Shown here: positions 33,326 to 43,330 of the stretch, one piece after another
Layout: each line of letters opens with the position of its first letter
Position numbering within the stretch: the first letter of the stretch is position 1
Assembly: GCA_003427395.1 (NCBI GenBank)
Contig: BFEA01001009.1
Span: 124,160-188,159, forward strand
Source of the DNA: Chara braunii
Lineage: Eukaryota > Streptophyta > Charophyceae > Charales > Characeae
Length of the DNA stretch: 64,000 nt
Reading direction: 5' to 3'
Translations under genes and position numbers: made by a program
The notes under the pieces: model-generated
What the model saw: the letters and a program-made list of their open reading frames with translations, nothing else
The model's database searches: none
What the model was told of the DNA's origin: nothing

Positions 33326-34900
33326 GGCATGGGTGGTAGGAGCGAGAGAGAGAAGTGAGAGTTGCGTGCTTACTCTACGTGTGAACTTACTGTTGATGTC
33401 AACTTTCTTTCGCACTGCCTGTGTCATTGGCCTTCATGCCCTACCCGTACTACCCTCAATCTCTGGTGTAAGGGTAGTCGAGAGCGGACACGTGGATTAG
33501 GTATGGTGGCGTGCAAGAACGAAAAAAGTTGGATTTCGAGTGTGTGTATGGCTCATAAGAAGCGTGCTTGCACTCAGAGGTTGACGTCATACCCTGTTAC
33601 TATCTCCATCCCTATCACAGAGGCGAGGTTGGACTTGAGAGGGAGCTCCGTGTGTGAACTCGCCGTTGGTATCAAATGAGGGGAGAACGAAAATGTTTGC
33701 TTGTGTGAGAGAGAGTTACAATCCAGTGGTTGGACTTCATGAATAAGACTCTCCAGAAGAGCGTCTGGCTGGCTGTTGACGTCAACTGCTCTCGTGCATA
33801 GTCTATACCACTCTCCATCACTGGAGTCTGTACCACTCTCCATGGTCTGGTTGTTGACGTCAACTGCTCTCATGCATAGTCTATACCACTCTCATCAATA
33901 AATAAGACTGTACTTTCGCTGTTGACTGGGCAGTGAAACGCGTTGAGGTTTTATACTATGTATTTGCCATCTCGTTAAGAGACGTCCTATCGGCCGCCCT
34001 AAGTAACTATCACCAATTCATATGTTGCTTACATTGGTCTGTGATCGTCGATCGGTGTGCAAGAGGTGAATAATGTAAGCGCATGAAAAGTCATAGTCAA
34101 TTAGTAGAAGGAACGAATGCTCTATATAGTATATTAACAAACTTTATGCATGAGCTCTCTGTAGTTGTTATCAACCCTGAATCAATAGAACATCCTGAGG
34201 TCAGATGCTCAAGTAAGGTCACGTGAAAACTTAAGCATAATAATGACGATAACTTACCTAAGACTCACGTGTCTTTCCAATGTATATCCCATTTATGACT
34301 TGGTATAGTGGATACTGACGTGGGCCATTAGAACAATCGGAATTACCTCCGTGACAATTTTTCTCGTGAAGGATGACCGTGGTCGAAATATGACTGGCAT
34401 CACAAGTAATTTTGTGTTCTCTAGCTTTCAACTTTGCTACTATGTCTCGAGCAGTTTCGCTTGGGGTGATGATTCGTAATTGAGAGAGGCAGTTTGATTC
34501 AAACTTTGAGGCTTCTTGGTAACTTCAAAATGTACTTGTACTTAGACCGTCACCAAGTTGATTTCAATGAAAAGGGGATTGTTTCAATCTATGAATCACC
34601 CGCGGTCATGACCGGGGGGCCAATGACCGCATGGGGTAAAGATCATGACTGCCATGAGCGACCACATGCGATCAAGTACAGCCGGAAACCCCCGATAATT
34701 TTAATTTATAGGAAAATAGGCAATATATATATGGGGTTGTAGGGTTTGGCATTTTTGTTAATTTAAAAAAAAATAGAGAACAAAAAAAACAAGTATTGTA
34801 ATCAAAAGAAATATAATAAACTAGCAAACGCCCGCAGTTCGAGTGGTGCGGGCTAAGCCCGCATAAATAAGAAATGTAGTGGGTGACCTCGCACTCACTG
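33326..34900. other. No gene recognised
   Basis: Contains the 78-bp repeat with bZIP palindromes (listed separately). No family recognised in the short frames. Confidence 0.5.
33771..33895. promoter_or_regulatory. 78-bp direct repeat carrying TGACGTCA palindromes
   Basis: GTTGACGTCAAC, a perfect 12-bp palindrome with the TGACGTCA bZIP/CRE-type core, occurs at 33775-33786 and 33853-33864 inside a duplicated ~48-bp segment (...CTGCTCTCRTGCATAGTC...). Related GTTGATGTCAAC is at about 33392 and GTTGACGTCATA at about 33582. Regulatory function is inference. Confidence 0.45.
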
Positions 34901-35052
34901 CTTGCATAAACTGAGATAGACTTAAGAAAAAAAAATAAAAATAAGAAGGTAATAAAAAATTCCCTCAAACCGATTCCGGAGTCAGAGCACAATTGAGAAA
35001 TTAAAAAACGACAGATTGAGAATTTAGAAAAAAAAAGAAGGAGAAAAGGGGA

Positions 35053-35072
35053 GGAGAGAGAGAGAGATAAAG

Positions 35073-35131
<59 letters not shown>

Positions 35132-35132
35132 T

Positions 35133-35206
<74 letters not shown>
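35053..35206. repeat. (GA)n/(GATA)n compound microsatellite
   Basis: GATA blocks (about 35074-35110) embedded in GA runs. No coding role. Confidence 0.95.
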
Positions 35207-35209
<3 letters not shown>

Positions 35210-35400
35210 CAACAAAAGAACAATGCATAAAATAAAGAGAACAATGCGCATTGTAAAGAAAGAACAACACCAACATACAAAGAAAAACGTTCATTCTAAC
35301 GATTTGTCGTTCCATTCAAGTCAGCAGCTGGTCGTAATATGATGAAGGGTAACAAGGATCATAGCAGAGCTTCCAGAGCAGTTCATAACAAAGCACGACA

Positions 35401-36530
35401 GAGCAGATTATAGCAGAGTGGAGGAGAGTAGTGTAGAGCAGGGTATAGAAGACTTAGAAAAGAAGAGGAGCAGAGCAAAGCAGGGACGTGAAGAGCAGGA
35501 AAGTGCGGAGTGGAGAAGCGTAGAGGAGATAAGAGTAAAGAAGAGTAGACTAGAGGGGAGTAGACAAACGTACAGTGGAGGAGAGAAGAGCAGAGTAGAG
35601 TAGAGTAGAGTAGATAAAGTAGAGTAGAATAGAGTGAAGTAGATTGGAGTAGAGTAGAGTGACTTAGTGGAGTGGAGTGGAGTACAGTGGAGTGGAGCGG
35701 AGTAGAGTGGAATGAACTAGATTAAAGTGGAGTAGAGTGGAGTAGAGTATAGTGAAGTGGAGTAGAGTAGAGTAAATTGGAGTGGAGTGGAGGAGAGTGT
35801 AGGTGAATGGAGTGGAGGCGAGTGAAGTAGAGTAGAGTAGAATGGAGTAGAGTAAGGCAGCGTGGGGTACACCAGAGCAGACTAAAGGAGTGTAGAGCAC
35901 AGCAGAGAAGATAAGAGGAAAACATAGCACAACAGAGAAGAGCAAAGCGGAGTAGCGCATAGCATGGAAGCGTAAAGTAAGGAAGTGTACAGTAGAGAAG
36001 AGTGGGGAAGAAAAGCGTAAGGAAGAGAAGAGCAGAGAAATGTAGAGTACAAAAGCGTTGAGTGGCGAAGAGCAGCTGAGTGGAGTAGATTGGAGTGGAG
36101 TAGAGGGGAGTGGACTAGAGGGGAGTGGAGTAGAGTGGAGTAGAGTAAAGTTGAGTAGAGTCGAGTCAAGTGGTGTAGAGTGGAGTGGAGTGGAGTGGGA
36201 AAGAGTGGCGAGTAGAATCGAGTCGAGTGGAATAAAGTGGAGTGGAGTGGAGTAGAGTGGCATGGAGTAGAGTGGAGTAGAGTGGAGGAGAGTTGAGTTG
36301 AGTTGAGTTGAGTTGAGTTGAGTTGAGTTGAGTTGAGTTGAGTTGAGTTGAGTTGAGTTGAGTTGAGTTAAGTGGAGTGGAGTAGAGTGGAGTGGAGTAG
36401 TGTGCAGAAGACTGGAGTGAAGCAGAGAGGATTGGAGGAGACTAGAGTGGAGTAGAGTAGAGTGGAGTGGAGTAGGGAAGTGTAGAGTAGAGTAGAATGG
36501 AGCAGAGTAAAGAAGAGCGGAAGGGGCAGG
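35401..36530. repeat. Purine-rich pentanucleotide satellite, ~1.1 kb
   Basis: An imperfect array of GAGTA/GAGTG units, becoming regular from about 35590. 36292-36369 is a pure (TTGAG)n block of about 15 units. Strong purine bias on the plus strand. Long minus-strand frames here are composition artefacts. Confidence 0.9.
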
Positions 36531-36742
36531 GGGTGTAGCGGAACCCACAACAGGGTGGAGAGGAATGGAGGGAAAAAAAGAAAAAAATGAGAAATCTAGC
36601 CGGATTTGATAATGGTTCAGATGCATCCAAAGTGTTCCATTGGTCCGAATGCGTTTGGTCCAGAAAACAGTCCACTCACATGTAGAGTGCTCAGTAGCAC
36701 AACAAACCTTCTTTTCTTTTTTTTTAACACGAAGAAGAAACA

Positions 36743-36745
36743 TGT

Positions 36746-36826
<81 letters not shown>
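36743..36826. repeat. (TG)n microsatellite
   Basis: Near-perfect TG run of about 42 units. Confidence 0.97.
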
Positions 36827-36830
<4 letters not shown>

Positions 36831-36833
36831 CAC

Positions 36834-36990
36834 TTGCGTAGCACGACGAACGTGTTCATGAGCTTTCCCATTTTAGCGAACAAGTTCCCCCGTTCGCGCG
36901 AACGGGTCGAGAACGAGTTCGCAATAACATGTTCTCAGGTCTCGCAAATGGGTTTCCCCCGGGTTAGTATCGGTCGCCGACGCGGTTTCA
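36834..36990. mobile_element. M8: possible truncated MITE end
   Basis: TTGCGTAGCACGACGAAC matches the M4 minus-strand end, followed by CGAAC/GTTCG words to about 36960. No opposite end or target duplication found; the left side abuts the (TG)n block. Confidence 0.4.
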
Positions 36991-37038
36991 GAGAGCCTAG
37001 GGAGTGTCAGTGGTCGTCTGTGGGGGGGGAGCGCGACG

Positions 37039-37042
<4 letters not shown>

Positions 37043-37119
<77 letters not shown>
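37043..37119. repeat. (GT)n microsatellite
   Basis: GT run of about 35 units with a single A interruption near the end. Confidence 0.97.
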
Positions 37120-37983
37120 GTGGGTGTGTATAACATGACTACCCCATATACAATGGGGAACCAGACCATGCCCATATACAATGGGGAACCAGGCCATGTA
37201 TCTGTCCAATCGTAAACACGCGACAAATTAGCAGTAGGCTTAACACATATTGGTTTTAAGAGGGGGAAATTTAATCATCAACTCCATACCAGGAGGATGC
37301 ATGTTAGTTCTCCATCATGAATTAGGGGGGAACAGATTAGAGGTTAGACTGAGGTGAGAGATGGTTGTTGAAGACAGCCATAGGGGGTTGCACGCCCTGA
37401 AGCGCGTTTTTCGTTGCTTAGCGCCCATAGCAGCTCATCAGAGGGAGAATGCTCCATATTAGTTAGCAAATTGGGAGGGCGGAGCTGGACTGGGGAAAAA
37501 AGGCAGGGCGGTTTTTTAAGGGTTTTATCAGCGGGTATGTTTGAGTCGTAACATACTTGTGAGCAAAGCGCCTGCGAAGAAAAAGTCTCCTCGACTGTAG
37601 CCATGTTCCCTCGGTGAGTTAAGCCGTATACGGTTCGCAGCTGAGCGTAGTGCTGACGAGAGGGGATTAGGAGGTGTTAACGAAGACTTCTTGTAGGCGA
37701 GCATTAGTCTGCTTGTACTCGCTGTTTAGGTGGGCATTAGGAAGTCGAATCGGCAGCATAGGAGGTTGGGAAATGTGGGCGAGTTCCTCAGCCAGTTTTG
37801 CAAGCATGCTATGTGCAGCTAAATAGGCTAGTGATGAAGGGCATGTTATCTGGTGGAGATTCATAGTAGTTGAAGTAGGTGGTGTTTTACTTAGTGTTTT
37901 GCTGGGGGTGAGCTTGTTGGTTACGGGCGGGCGGCAGCGGGGTGTGTGTTTGTGCGATGGGTTGTATGCTTTGCGTAGGTGAG
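37120..37983. other. Left flank of E2
   Basis: No gene recognised. 37137-37200 holds a short tandem duplication (CCATATACAATGGGGAACCAG twice). 37389-37460 is related to 50577-50640. Before E2 inserted, this sequence was continuous with that after 48324. Confidence 0.5.
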
Positions 37984-38288
37984 TGTAGCGGACCTCTGGT
38001 TGGCCTATGAGACCAACCCCTTGCCCTGTTCTCACGGACCTGTGTTGTATTAGGGGTAGTCCTGTCCAGGCCGGTACCTCTGTCGGTACCAGCCATTCCA
38101 GTCCAGTCCAGTCAGTCCGTTGGGGTATACCCCAATTGTCGTCTGTTTTCCAGATCATTCTACATTCGCACAGTTTGGAGTGCGTGCGTTGGAGTCTAGC
38201 GTGGGAGCTGCGCTATGCCATCTCGCTCCCCCCCTTCTTCCTCCATCTCTATCCGAGGCGGAGCACCACACCTGGTGGGTCCGCCACA
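37984..38288 (+). repeat. E2 5' LTR
   Basis: TG...CA termini; followed directly by the primer-binding site. Contains a CCAGT/CAGTC minirepeat (about 38094-38120). Differences from the 3' LTR are mostly transitions. Confidence 0.95.
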
Positions 38289-38306
38289 TTGGTATCGGAG
38301 CAGGAT
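38289..38306 (+). other. E2 primer-binding site (Met-tRNA type)
   Basis: TTGGTATCGGAGCAGGAT directly after the LTR. Plant retrotransposons commonly carry TGGTATCAGAGC, complementary to the initiator Met-tRNA 3' end; here one base differs (CGG for CAG). Confidence 0.85.
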
Positions 38307-38606
38307 CGATCCTTGATCCCGCCCACCCACCCTAGTCATCCCGCTGTCCGGTAGTGGATGGCGTTGTACTTTCTTGGTTGGGAAAGTAGTGCAGAAGATC
38401 TGACCGCCATCATTACGGGGGCCACGGAGCTGCAGCAGGCGAAAAGCAGCATCTCGTAGGCCCACTGCAATCATTGCGGGCGGCAGTAGTGCTTGGCCGC
38501 TTGTGCAAGAGGGCCGAAGCAGCAAGCTCCGCCAGCCCCGCTGGCGGCACTGTCAAATTTCGGTTGCGAAAATTTTCGTTTTTGCGTGATGGTGATCACA
38601 CACTTT

Positions 38607-38682
38607 GTGGCGCGTGGGATTTGAACTCGTTGCAAACGGCGGTGTCGGACGTTACGGGACGGTGTGATAACCACTGCGCCAC
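38607..38682 (-). other. tRNA-like (box A/box B) sequence, possible SINE head
   Basis: On the minus strand TGGCGCAGTGG fits the Pol III box A and AGTTCAAATCC fits box B, 54 nt apart. The 76-nt segment begins GTGGCGC and ends with its exact complement GCGCCAC. The T and D stems do not pair well, so this is not a functional tRNA. A tRNA-derived SINE inserted in the E2 leader, or a tRNA pseudogene, is the likeliest reading. Confidence 0.4.
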
Positions 38683-39737
38683 TTGGCGCAGGTGGCTTGA
38701 ACGGATGAAAGGAACTTTTTGCCCCCCCCCCCCCCCCTTTCCGAAGTGCAGCCGGCGGCGGTGGTAGGGTCCATTCCGGGGCTGAGTCTCAAGGTTCCGG
38801 TGATTGGAGGTATCTTAGCGAAAGATTTCGTGCCCCCCCAGGTTTCGGTGGGTTTGGAGGCCAGGTTGGAGCAGGGGTAGGATGAGTTTCCGACGCTGGT
38901 GGTTGTGATGTGGCGAGCGCAGGAGTGGTCCCGATATGCTGGCTTGGCGGCCAGTGCTGTTTGTGGCTTGAAGAACCCCTGATCAGGGGCTGATCTACAC
39001 TGATGAGGGTCTGCTCACACAGCACACCCTGGCGCTGCAGTGCTGCTGCGAGGGGCTGATCAAAATCTCAGCCCCCTACCCTCCTCTAGTTGGCTTGCTG
39101 CTGCGAAGGTCAAGACCCTCCTGGTCTTGGTATACCTTGTGCCCTTGGAGATACCTGATGAGGGTCTGCTCACACTTCCCTCTTCCCTCTCTCCACTATT
39201 CCACTTTCTCTACTCCTCTCTCTCCTTTTACTCACCCCACTCACTTCCTTCTAATCACTCTCACTACTCATACGGTCACCCCTCTCCCCACCTTTTCTCC
39301 CACCGCCGACTATTCTTCTCTATTTTATTCATTTATTTTATTTTCTTTCTCCCTTCTCTCTGCCTCTTGATCCCTCTCCACCTTTCCCATCCCTTTCTCT
39401 CCCTTATCCCCTCCCTCCTCTCCCTCAACTACAGCCCCATCACTCCCCCCATCTCCCTCTTTATTTTATTTTTTTCTCTCATCTATTTTTCCGTTTTCTC
39501 CTTCACTTTTTCATCCCCCTTCCCCCCAACTTCGAAATTTTTCTGTTTTTCTTCTTTTCATCTTTCTTTTGATTTATATTTGCTCCCTTTTCCAAAAATT
39601 CGAATTATCTTATTTCCCACCTTTTTTTTTCATTTTCTGATTTATTTTATTTTTTATTTATTTATTCTGAAAATTTGAATTTCTTTGCGGCACCCTTAAA
39701 TCTGATTAGGTGTTAGTCATTCTTGCTTCGACACGCA

Positions 39738-40076
39738 TTTGGACCCCGTGGGGGTAACGAAGTGCTGCCGAAATTTTCCCATTTTACTTGGCCTTTCTTC
39801 TTGACGTTACACTTTGACCCCATGGGGGTAACGAAATGCTGCCAAAATTTTTGAAAAATCCTACACTTAATTTCTCTTCACCTCCTCATCCATTTATTTA
39901 TTTATTTATTTATCTATTTCCTTATTTATTATTTCTTTATTTATTATTTCTTTATTTATTTTCTAAAAATTTTAATTTGCAGCACTTCGAAACTTAGTTT
40001 GCTTATCTTGGTCTCTTATTTCCCTTGGCACATTCTTGACCCCATGGGGGGTAGGGAAATGCTGCCTAAAATTCCA
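39738..40076 (+). repeat. Three ~38-bp repeats with CCCC(A/G)TGGGG palindrome
   Basis: Copies at about 39740-39777, 39811-39848 and 40037-40074 share (T)GACCCCATGGGGGTA...GAAATGCTGCC(A/G)AAATTT. Each carries a palindromic ACCCCATGGGGGT-type core, and each lies in AT-rich sequence of the E2 leader. Confidence 0.8.
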
Positions 40077-40143
40077 AAAAAATAAATATGATTTCTCTCC
40101 TCACATTTTGTTTCCTGATTTTTTTAATTATTTTAATTATTTA

Positions 40144-40174
<31 letters not shown>

Positions 40175-40282
40175 CTTTTGAAATTTCACTATTTATTTAT
40201 TTTTCTCCCGCCTCCCCCATTCTTGCTATTTTATTTTCTTGATTAGGTCACCGGTACCCTATCCTAACCACTCTAACTCCGG

Positions 40283-40332
40283 TTAGGGTTTCCTTAGGGT
40301 TTTTTTAGGGTTTAGGATTTCCCTAAACCCTC
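40283..40332. promoter_or_regulatory. Telo-box cluster (TTTAGGG-like)
   Basis: Three TTAGGGTT-type motifs in about 40 bp (40283, 40294, 40305) followed by the inverted CCCTAAACCCT at 40321-40331. AAACCCTAA telo-boxes are known in plant promoters and the TTTAGGG unit is the plant-type telomere repeat. About 180 bp upstream of the gag start. Confidence 0.5.
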
Positions 40333-40507
40333 TCCTACTCCCCCTTTCCACTCCAGCGCCCTGGATCTGAACCACCCCTCCCCCTTGGACGGCGCCCGCG
40401 CTCGATTTATAAGCGACGCCCGTCGCCTTCTATCGCAGACCTCCCCCTATGCCCTCCGCTCACGCGGACCTCCCTCGACCCTCTCTAGTCCGGCCCGTTA
40501 CCTCCCG

Positions 40508-42655
40508 ATGGCCGACAACATGTCCCACGCCGCCGAGGCGGCGACGACCTCGGCATCGGGCTCCACACCCGTGCCGACGGACTAGGGCCATCAGCCCCAG
40601 GGGGATCTGCACACCCTCATCACCTCCGTCCTTGCGCCCTTACAGGCGCAGGTGGTGACTCTTGCCGCTAGCCTGCGGCAACTCCAGGACGCTGGACGTC
40701 CTTCCTCTCCTCACTCTCTCTCTTCTCCTGGCTCCTAGTCAAGGTCCCCCGTCCTTCGACATGGTGGCCACGGCGGAGCTTCCTCCTCTGCCGCCCCCGA
40801 CCCGACCATCTTGGTGACCGTCCACGCTCCTAGGGCGACGGCCACCACGGGCCAGGCCCTCCCTCACTCTACGGCCGCACTCGCCCAGATTTCGGTCACT
40901 ACGGTCACGGGACCACAACCCGTTGCCATGGTCTCAGGTTTTTCGGGTGCCCCACTTCTCCCTCCCCTTCACACGACCGCAGCGCCACCTGGCTCTCCCC
41001 CCTGTGGGATGCCCCGCGCCGCTCGTGCGTCCACTTCCCCCACTCTTCCTCTTGCCACTCCTCGCTCGATCTACGTTCGACGTCTCGAGGACGAGCTTGC
41101 CCAGACCCGGGCCGACCTCGCTCTCTTATGCCTTCAACCACCCCTACCGTCACCGGTGGCCGCGCCTTCGGGCGCACACCCTTCCTCCTCTACTCTTCCT
41201 TCCATGCAGAACTCGCTTCCCTCGCCCTGCACCCCATCCATCCCCATCCTACCTTCTTCCTATTCCCTCGGTTGCTGCGACCTCTTCTACTGCAGCTCCC
41301 TCGCAGCTTGGAGCGGTTACCCCTGCCGCTCCCCTATGCGGCTCGGACGTACAGTCAGTTGCGCCCCTTTCTCCAGGACCTGCGTCGACTTACGCAGCCA
41401 TAGCACATGCCTCTGCTCCTCGATCCCCTCGCCGTCAAAACGGTGGCACACCACTCGTCCGCTTGCCGGACATTACCTTGTACGACGGTACAGGGATACG
41501 CGTGTCTCGGTGGCTGCAGTCTGCCACCCGCACACTCCAGCTCATGGGCATCCCACCCGACACGTGGGTGGGTCACCTCTCCACGAGCCTGTGTGGCAGT
41601 CCCGTCGACGTCTGGGAGGATTTCTACGCGCACTACCTTTGTGAGGGTCGGACCCCGACCTTCATGGATTTTTAGACGTTCCTCGAGGACCACTTCGGAG
41701 CTCGACATGACGTCACTGACGCCTTCGAGCGCGTCGTCAGCACACGCTGGTCCAGCTTTGGTGGCGCTGCTGGCCTGGACCACCATACCCAGGTCTTTTA
41801 GGACGCCCGCCTCATTTGTGATGTGGCGTTCCTCCCTGAGGCTGCCCTCATCGACCGTTTCTTGGTCATCTTTCCCCTTGAGTACCGCTCCGAGTTATGG
41901 CGGTACGAGTTCACATTGGCCCCGTAGGCCTATGAGGCCGACAGGACCCATCAGCGGATGTGGGCCCGTCTTCACCCCGCTTCCTCCTCCCAGCCTCAGT
42001 GTACTGGCTACGCCCCCTCCTCCTCTCACGACACTTCCCAACACCGCTCCCCTTTTCGTGGCGGCCCCCGCCGTTCCACACAGTAGGGCCACCACTTCGC
42101 ACGCCGCTTCAGCGCGCTCGAGTATGGTGGGCAGGACACTGTTGCCCCGTTGTCGCCTGAGGGTGACCATATCAACGACCTCGACCTCGGCAAGGCCGTC
42201 CACTACCACCTGGAGGACTCTACTCTCCCTATGGTCGAGCGCCTCCAGCTCATCCTCTCCACCCTCTCCCGGGCATGCAGCCGCCCCGGTCACTCTGGCA
42301 AGTCGCCCCCTAAGGTCCCTCATCAGGACCTCCCTCAGGGCTTTGTCCCTCCTCGCGGTGTCCTTTCTGCTGAGAAGCACGCGACCATTTTGGGCTGGTG
42401 TGGGTGTTTGCGATGCCGCCAGGACGGTCATACCTCCTCGCGGTGCCCTTACACCGCCGCCCTTGATCGCCACTACGCTGACCTTTCTCGCCAACGTCGT
42501 GCTCAGTCCCCCCCTCGGCACCTCGCATCCCCGCGGTGCCTCCTAGCCATGGTGCAGTGTACACATGCGCCCTCCTCAGTAGTTGGCTTCCGGACATCTC
42601 CGTCGCGGTTCGACCCTCTCACGACTAGAGATGAGGTATTGCAGGACCTGACAGA
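40508..42655 (+). pseudogene. gag: E2 gag with zinc knuckle
   Basis: Start chosen at ATG 40508 (M-A-D-N-M-S), the first with gag-like composition. The Pro/Ser/Ala-rich N-terminal part is interrupted by TAG codons at about 40583 and 40736. A phase change occurs between about 41195 and 41290. The capsid-like part (about 41430-41960) includes W-L-Q-S-A, P-x-D-T-W-V and E-D-F-Y-A-H-Y. TAGs lie at 41673, 41799, 41925 and 42084, several in contexts where Gln is natural. A CCHC knuckle (C-X2-C-X4-H-X4-C) is intact at 42405-42446. The phase then shifts to protease. Confidence 0.8.
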
Positions 42656-43330
42656 GTGTACTCAACCCTCTTTCGCAGTGTCGTCTGCGCCTCCACAGAC
42701 CACCGTCTCCCCTCCTACCCCGCCTCAACTATCGACGCGTCGAGCCATTCGCTCAGCCCGTTGCAGCGAGCAGCTCACGACTCGCAAGGACGTTGTGTCC
42801 TCTCTTCTGGACTTGAGCATGCTCCAGGTTCGGCAGGAGCGACTCACCCTGTCGCTGCACTACGTCGCCTTCTCACCATCCTCTCTGACCCTGATCACAC
42901 CCTCCCAATCATTCCAGTACCACTGGGGACCTCCACGAGGGTGTACTCCGCGCTGTGGGATTCCGATTCTCAGGGCGACTTCATTCACCCACGTGTAGTG
43001 AAATAAGTCCGCTTACCCACGACAGGGTCTCTGACTCCCATCTCTGTCACCCTAGGGGATGACAAAACCCAGCGCTTCTTCGATCAGACGGTCACCAACC
43101 TCCCTTTCTTCCTTACTCTTGAGCCGACTGATCGTCCCCCGGCGTCTCATCGCGACCGCTCCTCTGCACATTTCGATGTGATGGAGACAGGGTACGACTT
43201 CATTCTCGGCACTCCATGGTCTCATCGGTTCCGCAGCACCGAGGCCGATTGGGCGACCAACACTCTCCTTCTCAAAACGAAGTGTGGACAGACGTATCGT
43301 GTACGTTTCATAGGTACCACCGCGACACCA
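42656..43330 (+). pseudogene. E2 aspartic protease
   Basis: The active-site block is at 42953-42990: A-L-W-D-S-D-S-Q, in which the catalytic Asp is present (42959-42961) but the invariant Gly of D-S-G is Asp (42965-42967), a G-to-A change. A TAA at 43004-43006 follows V-V-K, where Gln would fit. The later I-L-G-T-P-W block is at about 43201-43218. Upstream P-V-P-L-G-T-S-T is the usual strand before the active site. Confidence 0.75.

Larger units (their letters stand above)
38307..40507 (+). other. E2 long leader
   Basis: About 2.2 kb before the gag ATG: a tRNA-like sequence (38607-38682), a C run (38723-38737), a pyrimidine-rich stretch (39175-39660), AT-rich TTTA runs (39890-40215), three related 38-bp repeats and a telo-box cluster (listed separately). 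No ORF with recognised function. Confidence 0.7.

Noticed and set aside
35664-36833. 389-residue minus-strand protein over the pentanucleotide satellite
   Set aside because: Ser/Thr/Leu/Tyr repeats and a His-Thr run arise from translating GAGTR and TG repeats.
39040-39678. Hydrophobic 212-residue ORF in the E2 leader
   Set aside because: It follows a pyrimidine-rich tract (Phe/Leu/Ser/Pro codons only) and lacks any motif; leader composition explains it.
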